64,000 nt of DNA from Microdochium bolleyi (lineage: Eukaryota; Ascomycota; Sordariomycetes; Xylariales; Microdochiaceae): positions 3,410,001 to 3,474,000 of the forward strand of contig KQ964247.1 of assembly GCA_001566295.1 (NCBI GenBank). Direction: 5' to 3'. The notes below the pieces were generated by a model that was not told the origin of the DNA, ran no database searches, and saw only the letters and a list, made by a program, of their open reading frames with translations. Each line of letters starts with the position of its first letter. Positions within the stretch are counted from its first letter, which is position 1. The position numbers and the translations under genes are program-made. Shown here one piece after another: positions 1 through 11,133 of this stretch.

Positions 1-609
1 GACAACAGGTGGCGCCGCTGCTGTGGTGTGTCGTGCGTCTCTACAAGACTTGCTGGACCTGCTTGCCTAATTCGATCTCCACGACAGGCGAGCGAGAGCG
101 CAAATAGTGCGTGAAATCCCAAGGCCGAGCTATGATGAACGCCCGAATATTGAACGAAGAAAGGTGAGAGAGGACGAGCAGTAAGACGAGAAGAGAAGTG
201 AGATCGGGGCAAGAGCTAATCGAAGCTTGATCCTCGCGGACCCCGGCCGGGCCCCACTGTCAATATCTTGGCTGGTGGCTGGCTGTCAACCCCATGCCCG
301 CGCCGCGTGTGCTGCCCACGGCGGTCAGAATGATGATTTGCAACGCCCCTGAACCGCATAACAATAAACACTGTCTCTGCAATTGAACCCAAAGAATGCA
401 TACATGCACTTGAACTCCATTTTAGCTTCCGTCGCCGCCCACCGCAACTGTCGTCCCTTGGTCGTGGATCGAGTACCAGCTCAGTACGCACGCTGCGCGC
501 CGTCGCAGGCTGTTCCGAGCCGTGACACGCATTCGTCCAAAAGATGACCACCCCAAACCCGCTGCCGAGCTCGAAACCAACTCCTCCCCGCTCATACCAT
601 AAGAGTCGC
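1..609. other. left flank, 3' side of the PKA gene
   Basis: No gene is supported here. The short open frames have no recognisable domain and are probably chance. The right part is the 3' untranslated side of the minus-strand kinase gene. Confidence 0.6.
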
Positions 610-2294
610 TCAGAAGTCGGGGAACAGGTGACCATGACTAGGAGGAGATTAGTTAGCAACGGGATTAGCGCGGATTTGTCAAGGAACCAAGATACTCACT
701 CGTCTCTCCCAGTCGCGCCGTACTTCTCAGTCTCCTCAGGATAGCGGTCGAACTGGCTAGCATCTCCAGTACCGGGCTCGACGGGTGGTGAGTATGGCGC
801 GTCGATGTCCTTCCTGGATAGCCGCTCCCAAGTCACCTCGGCGAACCAAGGATGGTTCTTGACATCAGACGGGCCACCGTACAGGTTGCCGAGCCGCTTG
901 GTGAGGTCTGGCGTGATCAATCGCTCCAGCAGGTTCTGGGCATCCGGGTTGACATACGCGGGGTATTTGACCTCGCCGCGCAGGATGTTCTCGTAGATCT
1001 TCATCTGGGACGAGTTATCCCAGAAGGGAGTGTAGCCACACAGCATTTCGTAGATAAGAACCCCGAGGGACCACCTTGGACATTCACTGTCAGCGACGGC
1101 ACAGGACTGGCTGGAATCGTGCAGCTTACCAGTCAACAGACTTGTTGTAGCCTTTGTTGCTCACCACCTCCGGTGCCAAATAATCAGGTGTTCCACACAA
1201 TGTCCAGGTCTTGTCTGGAACCAGCTTGGCAAACCCAAAATCTGTTATCTTCAGGTGTCCGTGGCGATCCAGTAGCAAGTTCTCGGGCTTCAGATCTCGG
1301 TAGATGATGTTCTTGGCGTGGAGATACTCCAAAGCCAACGTGACCTCAGCAGCGTAGAACTTGGCAACAGGGTTGGGAAATCGCTAGAACACGGTGTTAG
1401 TAGTCGGCCCTCTATCCAGGAATTGCCTCCAGACTTACGCCAGACTTCCGCAGTAGCGAGAACAACTCCCCACCCTCGACGAAATCCATGACCATGTACA
1501 GATTCTTCGAGTCTTGGAATGTGCCCCAGAGCGTAATCAGGAATGTGTGCTTGACCTCGCCGAGCATTCGCCTCTCGTCGTTGGTGTGCTCGACCTGCTT
1601 CATCTTGACGATCTTGGCCTTCTTCAACACCTTGACCGCATAGAATCGCGAGTTGTGCTTCGACTGCACCAGATGTACCCGCCCGAAACTACCAGTTCCC
1701 AGTGTTCGTAGCATATCGAAGTCGCCGAGCGAGTATTTGCCTTTGGTCACCCTAGCCGTCGACTGCTGCACCTGCTGCTGATGTTGCGGCTGGGGCTGTT
1801 GAGGCTGTTGCTGCACTGGATGGTGCTGCGGCGGCTGCGGCTGCTGCTGTTGGTACTGGTGAGGAGCGCCGTGGCCTGGTCTTGATGTCAGCTTCCATGT
1901 TTGGCTCAACTGCACCGGTGATCTTACCGTCATTCTGGGCACTATGGATGAGGTTGTTAATGCTAGGAAGATTGTGGGGACCGCCCGTAGTTCCCGGGCT
2001 CGGCGTTGGCTGGATGCCATAAGGCGCTTGTGCCTGCGGCGCAGGCATGACTTGAGGGTTCATTTGCGACCCTGGACCAGCCGAAGCTGTTGCCTCCTTG
2101 TTGCTGACAACAGATTGCCGCAGCTGATGAGAATTCGAGCTGGTGTTCCGCTGGTGGGCAGGTGTTGACGTGGTCGAGCCCGACTCGAAAGGCTTTGAAG
2201 TAGTTGGCGTTACAGGGCTTGTGGGTTGGCTCGAGGAGGGATCACTCTTATCCTCCCTCGTCCGCTTCTTTTTGAGGAAATTCAGGCTCGGCAT
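610..2294 (-). CDS. pkaC: cAMP-dependent protein kinase catalytic subunit
   Basis: Serine/threonine kinase released from its regulatory subunit by cAMP; in filamentous fungi it controls growth, morphogenesis and, in pathogens, infection structures (family knowledge). Five exons on minus: 2294-1928, 1875-1439, 1383-1130, 1074-700, 637-610; introns are 52-62 nt and the joined frame gives 486 aa. Residues 1 to about 165 are disordered, rich in Ser/Thr/Pro then Gln/His, and begin [12 protein letters not shown], an opening I associate with filamentous-fungal PKA. The kinase domain follows: glycine loop GTGSFG (182-187), AVK lysine (204), YRDLKPEN catalytic loop, [12 protein letters not shown] activation segment, and the AGC tail. 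The last exon is tiny (28 nt) and supplies the end GHLFPDF, the hydrophobic FxxF signature of PKA-C; without it the protein would stop early in the intron. About 2 kb without a gene lies upstream. Confidence 0.96.
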
Positions 2295-4326
2295 ATGATA
2301 TGGTGTTCGAGGAAATCAAGGCCTAAGCCTTAGGTGTTATTTGATCCTGGCAAGGGCGGATAGCCGCGCTGGATTGTCGGCGATGGGCGGGTTAGGGTAG
2401 CCCAATTGTTTGCTTGCTGCTGCTCAGCACATGGAATTGAGGGCAGCGGCAATCGTTCCTGGAGAATTCAGAGAGAACAACGCCCGGACTTGCCAAGCTC
2501 GTTTCCCGAATAGCAGCTGGAGCTCAATTGACTCTGATGATTGCGGACGGACTGCGTTAGCATTAGACCCCGACCGAACACCAATTGGTTGACCCGGTCC
2601 TGCCTTACGGCACTGGCACAGCTCTCCAGGTACGTCGCTGTGTTCCGAAAGCTCCAACGTCAATTCAAGATGTGAGGGAGCTTTATTCTTACCTAAACCT
2701 GTGGAGATGCTACAAGCTGACACTTTGGGGGACAATGGTCGGGCGTTGTGTACCAGACACAGCGGCTTCAGCTATGCTTGGGAGAGATCTTCGAATGACC
2801 AGGGCTGGTGTTGACTGGAATGCTGTCTGGTGGTCGGCAGCGCCTACGCTCGCGCCGATGGCTTCGGTACAGGAACGGTCGAATCGCAGGCCAGGTCCAG
2901 GTAGGTGGTTGAGGGCCTTGCTAGGATTGGGAAGCAAGCTTGAGGCGCGAGACGTATATGCTTTTCGATGGTCTGCTGAGGAGCTTTCCGGTTGACAGTG
3001 GTGCGAGGAAGCCAGCTGATGGAGGAATGGAAATGGATGGCGTCAAGTAAAGTCCACTGGGAAGGAGAGGGCTCTGAGGGAGGATGAGCGGAAGCGGGGT
3101 GTGAGGGTCAGGAATGGGGACACAGGTGTGCTGCGCAAGGGAGCTGTTCTCCATCCGGCACTGCTTAAGCCACTTGCGCACGGCGCTTGACGCCAGTCGA
3201 GCTTGCTTTGGGAGCCACTTGATCTGGTGCGGATAGGGTTAGAGACTCGTAAGAACGCCCACCAGAGCCGTAGGAAGGTGTCAAGGCATACAAGCCGCCT
3301 CTGCCTGGGCAGCTTCAGACAATTGAGCGACAAGTGACTCTGTTGCGACCGAAGGAAATGCTCGCAGCCGTCCCGTCCGTTGTTGGCAACAAGGCCATGT
3401 GTGGGATCGAGAGTGGGGGCGCGGCCGAGCTGCGGGATCGCCAACTCGACAATATGGCACGAATCATAAAGCGTACGGACAGCTGACGTCTCGGACGTGA
3501 GGAGTGTGCCTTTTGCCACCGGTTGAGCCCTATATCAAATGTCAAGCAATCGGTCGTGGACGTGCAGTGCCAATCAATAGCCTGGTCAAATTGGCATTCT
3601 TCCCTTCCCGTAAATCTCCTAGAGTCAACAGAATGAGCTCTCGATTCCTCAGCATCCGGGGGAGCACGCAGGAGCTGAACGATGATCCAAGTGTCCGAGC
3701 TGGGATCTACCACGCGGGCGGGGTAAGTTCTCCGCTCCGCCCAAAGCACAGCTGCTAGCTTGCACGCTCAACGTCATGCGCCCGCCTGCATTTCTATGGC
3801 CCCGGGGACACCAGCGCCGCTCGTAGGTGGTTGGCCAGTCCAGATCGAGCTTGTGATAGGCCAGAACATCCAGCTCACTCGACTCCGCAAGTGATACCAC
3901 AAGACACCTACTTTCACCAGCAAGTCGGCAGCTAGAACCCAAGTCCGGAACACTGGCAGAATATTACAAGACGATCAAGCATCGATGTGACTGCCACATA
4001 ACGAGCACAACATGCACCGCTCATCAACAGCAGGTTTCTGAACCATCTTGCTCAAGCTTCCTGACTTTTGAGGATGACAAACGACCAGAGAAACGCATGC
4101 TCCGATGCTAACTATACATCAGCGCCCCACGTGCGCCGCGCAGTATTCGTAACTCAAGGAAAACACGTGAAGGCGTGCTCAGTAGGGCCAGCTCACCAGC
4201 CCTCAGAGGTCCATATCCATCTGGTATATGTGTATATACATTGTTTCTGTGGCCTGCCGACAAGTCTCCACCAGCCGATGCAGGCTCTGCCGGTCAGGTC
4301 GTCCTGGACTGGTTATTCATCATGCT
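2295..4326. other. intergenic: PKA upstream region
   Basis: Two kilobases between two minus-strand genes. Frames of 80-158 codons occur on both strands, but none shows a domain, a signal peptide or a convincing splice pattern. It probably holds the PKA promoter and leader near 2300-3000 and the lectin 3' UTR near 4300. Confidence 0.5.
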
Positions 4327-5432
4327 TTAGAACCGATGAGTCCGTCTCTTGCTCGACCGGTACGCAGTCCAGCCAGCATAACCACCACCAACCACAATGA
4401 TCACGAGGATGATCTTGAAGAAGAAGCCAAGCCAACTGCCGCCTGTCTTGGGTTCCCGGTTGTTGAAGGGCTTCTTGCTGTTGGTGTTCGAATTCGGGCG
4501 AGTGTTGCCCCCAGAGACGTACATGTTCTTGGCGTCAATGGAAATGATATCGTGGTTGTCACTCAGCTCGCCCGTCTCAGCGCTGAAGCCGAGATATGTC
4601 ACCGAAGGGATTGACGGAGGGCTCTCAATATCGAAGCAGACAACCCAGTCATCTTCCGCCTTGTACTGGAGCTCGAGCTTGAGCTGCTTGTCTTGGAAGT
4701 AGGTCAGACGGAGCTTGGTGGCGACGTTGGAGTTGCGGAGACCACGGGCCGAGCAGCCAGCCAGCTCGGTGTCCTTGCCGTCGTTGTCCTTGTTGTAAGA
4801 GGTCTTGCCGTCGCCCACCATGGCCATGACGTAGGGGAAGACAACGCCAGGCCGGTTGTTCTTGTAGGTGTCGATGAAGACTCCGAGGCCATCAAATTGG
4901 TCTTGGTGACCAAAGACGGGGCCGCGTCTGCCCTTCTCCTTGGTGAGCCACATGGCGAGGCCGTCACCGAACAGACTGTTCTTGCCCGAGATCTTGAACT
5001 CGACCGTGACTTCCCAGTTCGTAGCCGTCAAGGGGACTCGCGAAAACAGCCAGCCGTTTTGCGAAGGTCGGTCGCTGGACAATCGGATATAACTGAGAGG
5101 TCCCAAAGAGCAAGGTCAGCTTCCTGGTCCACCTCAATTGGGTTTATGGTGGAGATGGTTTCAGGACGTACGAATCCGTCCGGACGACGGTATCACCACC
5201 AAAGTCATACCAGCGACTGTTCATATCAGAGTCGAGGTATGGCTGCTTCAGTGTGTGGGTTCGGAGCTGAGATAAGAGCGGAAGTCAGCCATGGTCTCGA
5301 TACGAGCCTCAGCTCCAAGGTCTCGTCGCGCCTTACAGAGATACTCCGGATGTTCTCGTTCTCGTCGAAGCTGACCGCGCCCAATGCCGTCGCGGCCAGG
5401 CACAAGGCCGATGTCAGACCCTTGAACCACAT
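4327..5432 (-). CDS. L-type lectin, VIP36/Emp47-like cargo receptor
   Basis: Type I membrane lectin of the early secretory pathway that carries high-mannose glycoproteins between ER and Golgi (family role). Exons 5432-5337, 5266-5172 and 5092-4327 join to 318 aa; introns are 70 and 79 nt. A signal peptide (about 1-19, start MWFKGLTSAL) is followed by the legume-like lectin fold from about residue 30: LRTHTL, a FGGD segment, DRPSQ, GDGLAMW, FDGLGVFIDTYKN with the Asp/Asn ligands of the calcium site, and a later DNHDI carrying the conserved His. A Ser/Asn/Lys linker leads to one membrane span (about 282-303) and a short basic cytosolic tail ending THRF. That tail resembles the KRFY end of VIP36 more than the KKFF of ERGIC-53. 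No coiled coil of the ERGIC-53 type is seen, which also favours the VIP36-like class. Confidence 0.93.
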
Positions 5433-6502
5433 GGTGCCCTCTTTCCGTGATCGTCGCGACACTAGGTAGGCAGTTGGACTTGGCGCGAGCTGGTCGCAAG
5501 AGAAGTGCTGAATGGGTGAAAGGCGACAGCAGGCAACCCAGGCTGGACGCAACGAGTGTACGAAAGGAACGCAAGACAAATTGCACTGGTGTTGCTGAAG
5601 ACTGGCCTCGTCAGGGGTGCAGGCGTCGGTTGTCGTGTGCGAGAGCGTGATTCCACTAATTCCACAATGAATAGCTGGCCTTTGTTCAGGACTGCGGGCC
5701 ACGAGCCGGCCAGGTCCACGCCGAGCGCTGCGGGACCCACAACGCCAGGATTGGCTCAAAGGTCTGGGCTGGATCCACCCGTGCCTCGCAGCTGCCAGCC
5801 ACAGGTGAGAAGGTGCCACAGCCACATCCTCGTCCCGGATGCTTCAAGTGCTTGGGAGATGCAATGCTCGATGGTCGTACGATTTGGACTATCGAGCATG
5901 TGCGGAACTGTGGATTAGAGTAGTCCGTACCATTTGATTTGCGGCCCCAATCCCAACCCTTCTGATCTCAGCTAGCTATGGGTTTGCTAGAGTGACTTTA
6001 AATATCCTGGGTTGAGCAAGGCCGGAGGCGTGCTTGCTCAAGCCCACTTCATTGCTGTGCCAAATTGACAAGGAGTTTGTGGATGTCCATGCCGACGATG
6101 ATGTTCTGTCTTGAAATGGACGATTCGTCCACAACATTTCACTGAGCAGCAGGTAGGTCCTGTTGGATTTCATTATTCATGCAGTCCTGTCATATATTCT
6201 CCCATGTGCTTGCTAGACTGAACTGACCTGGCCGCCAATAGGGACCAGAAGTGGGGTCCTTTAATCTCAAGACCCACCTGCAGGAACGACGTCAGACAGT
6301 CCCGAATGCGCCGGCCTCAGTCGCGGCTTCTTCGGCCAGGCTGCGCTCAATGCTCACTCTTCCACAACACAACCACCAAACGTCCAGCTCTACGCCCACC
6401 GTGCCCCCGAAGCGCACCATCTATGTCGCATCAACCACACGGCTATTGACAGTGCCCTGAATCATTCATGGCTGGCCACGCCGGCCTCTCCAGCACTCCG
6501 TG
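5433..6502. other. divergent intergenic region
   Basis: About 1.1 kb shared upstream of the minus-strand lectin and the plus-strand LMBR1 gene. No RNA gene or supported ORF; taken as promoter and leader sequence of both genes. Confidence 0.5.
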
Positions 6503-8673
6503 ATGGTTCTACACTTATTTGCGACTCCACAGTCGCCAGTGCCCTCGGCGATCTTCGCAGCTGTCGCTCTGCTCGCCATCTCCCTCGGCGTCCTCCTGAT
6601 CTTGCGACGATATCTGACTCTCCGATCTACGCCAGCTTATCTACTCGTACCAGTATTCTTTGCGATATGGCTGCCGGCTGTCATCGGGCTCTTGGTCCCC
6701 ATCGACCTTGCTTCAAGTGCGCCACCCGACGATGAGAACGCAAAGGGCATCTGGTTGCCAGACCGGGCGTTGGTTGTGTCTTGGAGGATATCGTACTGGC
6801 TGACCTTTGTTCTTACATGGTACGTTCCGTGGTTATGTGCCCCTGAAGTGTCACTAACGCCGTCTACCCATGCAGGTTCATACTCCCTATTCTCGCGGAG
6901 TATTCAGATGCCGGTTATCGCGAACCCCAGGATCGACTGCTGTACTCGCTTAGATCGAATGCGCAATACTATGCCATGGTCCTTGGCGCCGGCGCGCTGG
7001 GCCTCATCTATTTCGTACTGTCGTACGGCTTCCACTTTGATTCCCTGAAGGGAGTTGTCATGGCTCTATCCTACTGCTGGGGCTTGATACTCGCGATCTA
7101 CCTCATGGGCCACGGCTTAGTGTCTATACCACGCACTTTGATCCGCAACGCCAGTATTAGCGGTCGCCTCCGGCGTCTACAAGCACACGCCCCAAAATTA
7201 TACGAGAAAATGGAAGATTCGCTTCTCAACCTCGAAGAGCTGGAGGTCCAGGTATCGGAGCTGAGCAAGCGCAAGATGGGCAGCGCAAGAGATCACCTAG
7301 ATTGGATCGAAGAACTCGCAGAGATGTGCAACATCCCCGAATCTCGTCCTCGGACCGGAACCCTCAACACTTACCGCGAGAATCGTGTGGTCCCCACCGT
7401 GATCACGGAGAAATACCTGGCAGACTTGACACGCCAAGTCGACCGTGCTAAGCATGCGAAGTCCAGGTATGTCGACGACTGGAACCGGCTTCTTCGTGAA
7501 GCCTCTGAGACTCAAGCGATCCTCGACTCGGCAGGCTCGAAGCGTCTCGACTTCGGCACAACGTCAACGGCATCTTCATGGCTAAGAAGAACGACAATTT
7601 TGACGCCATATACCCGGTTCATTACCCATTACCATATCCTTCCATATGCCCGTGTCGCGCTCGGCTTCCTTCTTGGGCTCGCCTCCACGTGCATCATCTG
7701 GTCCGAGCTTATCAAGAGTGTGTGGCCATCTTTGTCGATTATTCGTCTGACGGTTGTTCACCACCTCACGGAAGACGGCGGGAGAGTCAACCTTGGTGGA
7801 CAGCTGAGTGCTGCGCTGTGGATCCTCTACATGTGTGTGGCAGCGCTCGCGTCGGTCACCGAGGTAAAAGTGTGGCGTGGTCGGGCTCTCGTGTATCGCA
7901 ACACAGCACATGAGTCGGCATTCTGGTACGCCAGCCAGGTGGCAAAGCTCAGTGTGCCTCTGTCCTACAACTTTGTCACATTCCTCTCGAGAACCATCTA
8001 CGAGAAGACAACCTTCTACCATTTCCTCGGCCAGTATGTCGACCTCACACCACTTGGCAAGTGGTTCGACTACCTCTTCCCGGTCCTGGTTCTCTTTCCG
8101 GTCTTCGCGACGCTTTTTGGACTGTACGGGAAGATCAGGCGGATGTTCGGCTTTGGATTCAATGTGGTCGAGGAGGACGAGGAGGAAAACCCCACGGGCT
8201 ATGGCACCGGCTCCTGGAGAGAAGGCCGCGACCTGATCGAACGGGAACTAAACGGCACATCGATTTCCAGGCGTCTCGACCAAGCTTCTTCTCGCGGTGG
8301 TGTACGCGGACGTCCGATCCTATCTGTGCCACCTGCCCGAAGCCAGGGTGCTACTACGCCATTTGCGACATCCCCAACATACAGCGACAACCCGACGAGA
8401 AGCGCAGCTGGACCATCATCTAGGTCGGCCCCGCCCCCGGAAGGCGACGATGGTAACTTCTTCACGAACCTCGGACACCGCTTCAAAAACACGATGGACA
8501 CGATCGATACGCCAAAGTGGTTCCAGGAGATCGGTGACGGCATCAAGAAGCCGAAGTGGCTTGGAGGCGATGACGATGATGCCGCTGGGCCAAGCAGTAG
8601 ACCACCAGGTACGAATAGGACTAATTCGGACCTACGAAGCTGGTTTGGTGGCGATGGACGGGTACGACTGTAG
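6503..8673 (+). CDS. LMBR1-domain multispanning membrane protein
   Basis: Two exons, 6503-6819 and 6876-8673, around a 56-nt intron give 704 aa. The true start is ATG at 6503; the codon just before it is GTG. The N-terminal half has a run of hydrophobic segments (first around residues 15-38, then LVPVFFAIWLPAVIGLLVPI), a stretch around AQYYAMVLGAGALGLIYF, then a central hydrophilic coiled region with many Glu/Lys/Arg, then further spans (VALGFLLGLASTCIIW, LWILYMCVAALASV, FPVLVLFPVFATLFGLYG). This order fits the LMBR1 family (limb region 1 / lipocalin-receptor-like). The last 170 residues are cytosolic-looking and disordered (Asp/Glu/Ser/Pro-rich, with KPKWLGGDDDD). Fungal members are widespread and poorly characterised; a membrane or receptor-like role is inferred only. 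Confidence 0.87.
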
Positions 8674-8966
8674 GCAATGATAGATTGGAGGCTGTCAGAT
8701 ATCCTTAGATAGCAAGTAATGATAATCACAATTTCCATAGACATCGTTGAATTTCCTTCTCGCGTAGTGCTCTAAATTGCGTATGAGTTACAGTGTCCAT
8801 GTCCATGTAGTCCTGCCCGAGGCGAGTGACTGGAGCCTGGGAAGACTATTTCGAAGTAGCAACAGCCCGGGCGCGGAGGAAAAAGTGAGGGAGAAAAAAG
8901 GAACACCAGACAACGAGAACTCTAGCTCCACTCACAATCATAATGACGCGGGAAGCCAAAAGAATA

Positions 8967-9068
8967 GGTCCTACCCGGACTCGAACCGGGGTCGCCGGAA
9001 ACTTCTCACATCGCCAGATAGACGAAGGAATCAGAATCCGAAGTGATAACCAACTACACTATAGAACC
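8967..9068 (-). tRNA. tRNA-Gln (anticodon CTG) with intron
   Basis: Read on minus, the sequence starts GGTTCTATAGTGTAG and ends CGGGTAGGACC. The acceptor arms GGTTCTA and TAGGACC pair with one G-T wobble; the D arm is GTG...CAC, and the T arm has CCCGG-TTCGAGT-CCGGG. The anticodon stem TCGGA is followed by TTCTGA, anticodon CTG, and its partner TCCGG lies about 30 nt further on. That is consistent with a standard intron after position 37 (mature length about 72). Internal A and B boxes for RNA polymerase III are present. It lies about 0.3 kb downstream of the LMBR1 gene on the opposite strand. Confidence 0.92.
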
Positions 9069-10145
9069 AGCCAATCAAGTTGATGAGAGCCAGCAGCTTA
9101 TTATCATATATGTCCACTTGCACGAAGTGTTATGCTTCCAGCTCTTCGTTAGAACCTCGTCCTCGCACGAAATTGTGGCCTTGGCACATGGTGAAAGTGT
9201 TGCGTCGGACTGAAAAGTCGCCATGCGTAGCGTGCTCAGTGCTGTTGAGTAATGGTGGTGGGGCACGACCAGCCCCAAGGATCCCGTGGACTGCGTGCAT
9301 GACACTCTTTCTGGTGGGGTCACATGTCAACCAAAAGCTTTTGTCTGCCGCCTCAGGGGTGGCGGGCCGTCTGGCTTGCATGTGCGTCTGCGGTTTCCAT
9401 GCTAGCTGAAGTGGCATGTCCAACTCATAACATGGATCGAGAAATCGTCTCAACAAAGAATGATCCTCTGGTGTCAATCGTAAGCAGCGGGACTAGAGCG
9501 GACTTTGTGGTGAAGAGCAAGGTTCCACTCCAGGGAGCATGTTTTTGGTGGCAGGGTGGCAGGGAGTCCGGATGTTTGAATTCCAACGACGATAGACTTC
9601 TGCACAGCGGGAAGACCATCCATGGATACTTCTGGCATCTTTCGCTCTTCTTCTTCTCTCTACTTGCCATGCAACCTCAACACATAATCTAAGCATCCCC
9701 GAGCCCACCTGCATTGACCTGTAGACATCAAATCCTCTTCACATGCATCGACACGGCCCGCCATCGATTTGCGAGCATCGTCATACCACCTTCTCCAACT
9801 CGCTGCCATTCCCCACTCGCGCCGTCGCCCACTTTGGCGGTCTGCTCCGGAACTCGGTATTCTACCCACTTCCGTCCTGCTCGCGGTCTCACCCTTTCTC
9901 TCCCCAAGTGTGATTTCCCTCGGAAGACCTGGCGACCGAACCACAAAGGAACTCGATCCTGATATTGCCTTGCCGAGCCGGGTTCTCCTCTTCGACCCCT
10001 CTGACATCCTTGCACTAGTACCGCCGAGGTTCTTTGTCGTAAGCCAGTCCACCACCTGGACCCCACCACGAAACAACAAAACCACCAGTCTTTCGCCGCC
10101 GCACACTTCGAGCCGAGCTTCCCACGCGTCGATGCCACCGGCAGC
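9069..10145. other. intergenic: acyltransferase upstream region
   Basis: About 1.1 kb between the tRNA and the acyltransferase gene. The last 400 nt are pyrimidine-rich (many TC/CC runs), as in fungal leaders and promoters. Frames on either strand show no domain. Confidence 0.5.
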
Positions 10146-11133
10146 ATGTCGTTCATATCGTATCTAAGCGTCTTCCTCATCGGCTATGCCTCAGTCGTCC
10201 TCGGCTTCTACACAATGTCTCTCGTCTTCCCCAAGGCGGCGTTTGTCGCGCGGTCTCTCGCGGCCTACATTGGGCTTCTCATAAGCGCCATCTACGGTGT
10301 GATCGCCTCAATCGTCCTGCGAATCTTTGGCATGGAGCAAATTGCGCAATGGACAACTGCGCGGTCCTTCAAATACATCATGGCCGCCACGGCCGGCGTC
10401 ACCTTTGAGGTCGAAGACCCCAAGCGAGTCCTCGACACAACACGCCCGGCTGTCTTCATTGGCCCCCACCAAACTGAGCTCGACGTGCTCATGCTCGGGT
10501 GCATCTTCCCCAAGTACTGCAGCGTCACGGCCAAGAGCTCGCTCAAGAAGGTGCCATTCCTGGGCTGGTTCATGGCTCTGAGTGGTACCGTCTTCATCGA
10601 CCGCAAGAACTCGAAGGATGCCCGCTCCGCCATGGCTGGTGCGGCTTCTCAGATGAAGGATCGCAAGCAGAGCGTCTACATGTTCCCCGAGGGCACCCGC
10701 AGCTACTCCAAGGAACCCACCCTTCTGCCTTTCAAGAAGGGCGCGTTTCACCTCGCTGTGCAAGCTGGTGTGCCCATTGTTCCTGTGGTCGTTGCGAACT
10801 ACTCCCACGTACTCTACATCAAGGAGTATGTGTTCAACGCTGGCAGGATTCCCGTCAAGGGTGAGTACATCTTGAATAGGCTCCGTGGGGGGCGCATCAC
10901 TGCGACCGACGAATCTCTGCTAATAGCTTACAATAGTGCTCGACCCCATTCCCACGAAGGGACTAACGGCCGAAGACGTTGACGAATTGACCCGGTCGAC
11001 ACGCGAGCTTATGCTCAAGGAGATGGTTGCCCTGACACAAAGGGCGCGGAATAAGCCCGTCGCGATGCCCTCAGACAGCGGCAACGGCGTCGTTCGTGCT
11101 AGCGGCGTTGAGGCGACCATCTCCTCGAAATAA
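10146..11133 (+). CDS. SLC1: 1-acyl-sn-glycerol-3-phosphate acyltransferase
   Basis: Transfers an acyl chain to lysophosphatidic acid to make phosphatidic acid, the second step of glycerolipid synthesis at the ER and lipid droplets (family role). Exons 10146-10860 and 10937-11133 flank a 76-nt intron; 303 aa, the usual length. Two N-terminal hydrophobic segments (about 5-25 and 40-62) precede the acyltransferase domain. The catalytic HX4D block is H108-QTEL-D113 in GPHQTELD, the glycerol-phosphate block is FPEGTRS (180-186), and the motifs VPFLGWFMALSGTVFIDR and VPIVPVV are in place. The end is a Glu/Arg-rich helix and a short Ser/Lys tail. If the intron were not spliced the reading frame would run on briefly with an unrelated Arg-rich tail. 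Confidence 0.95.

Noticed and set aside
2585..2995. 136-codon frame upstream of the PKA gene
   Set aside because: No domain and no start or splice support; probably leader or promoter DNA.
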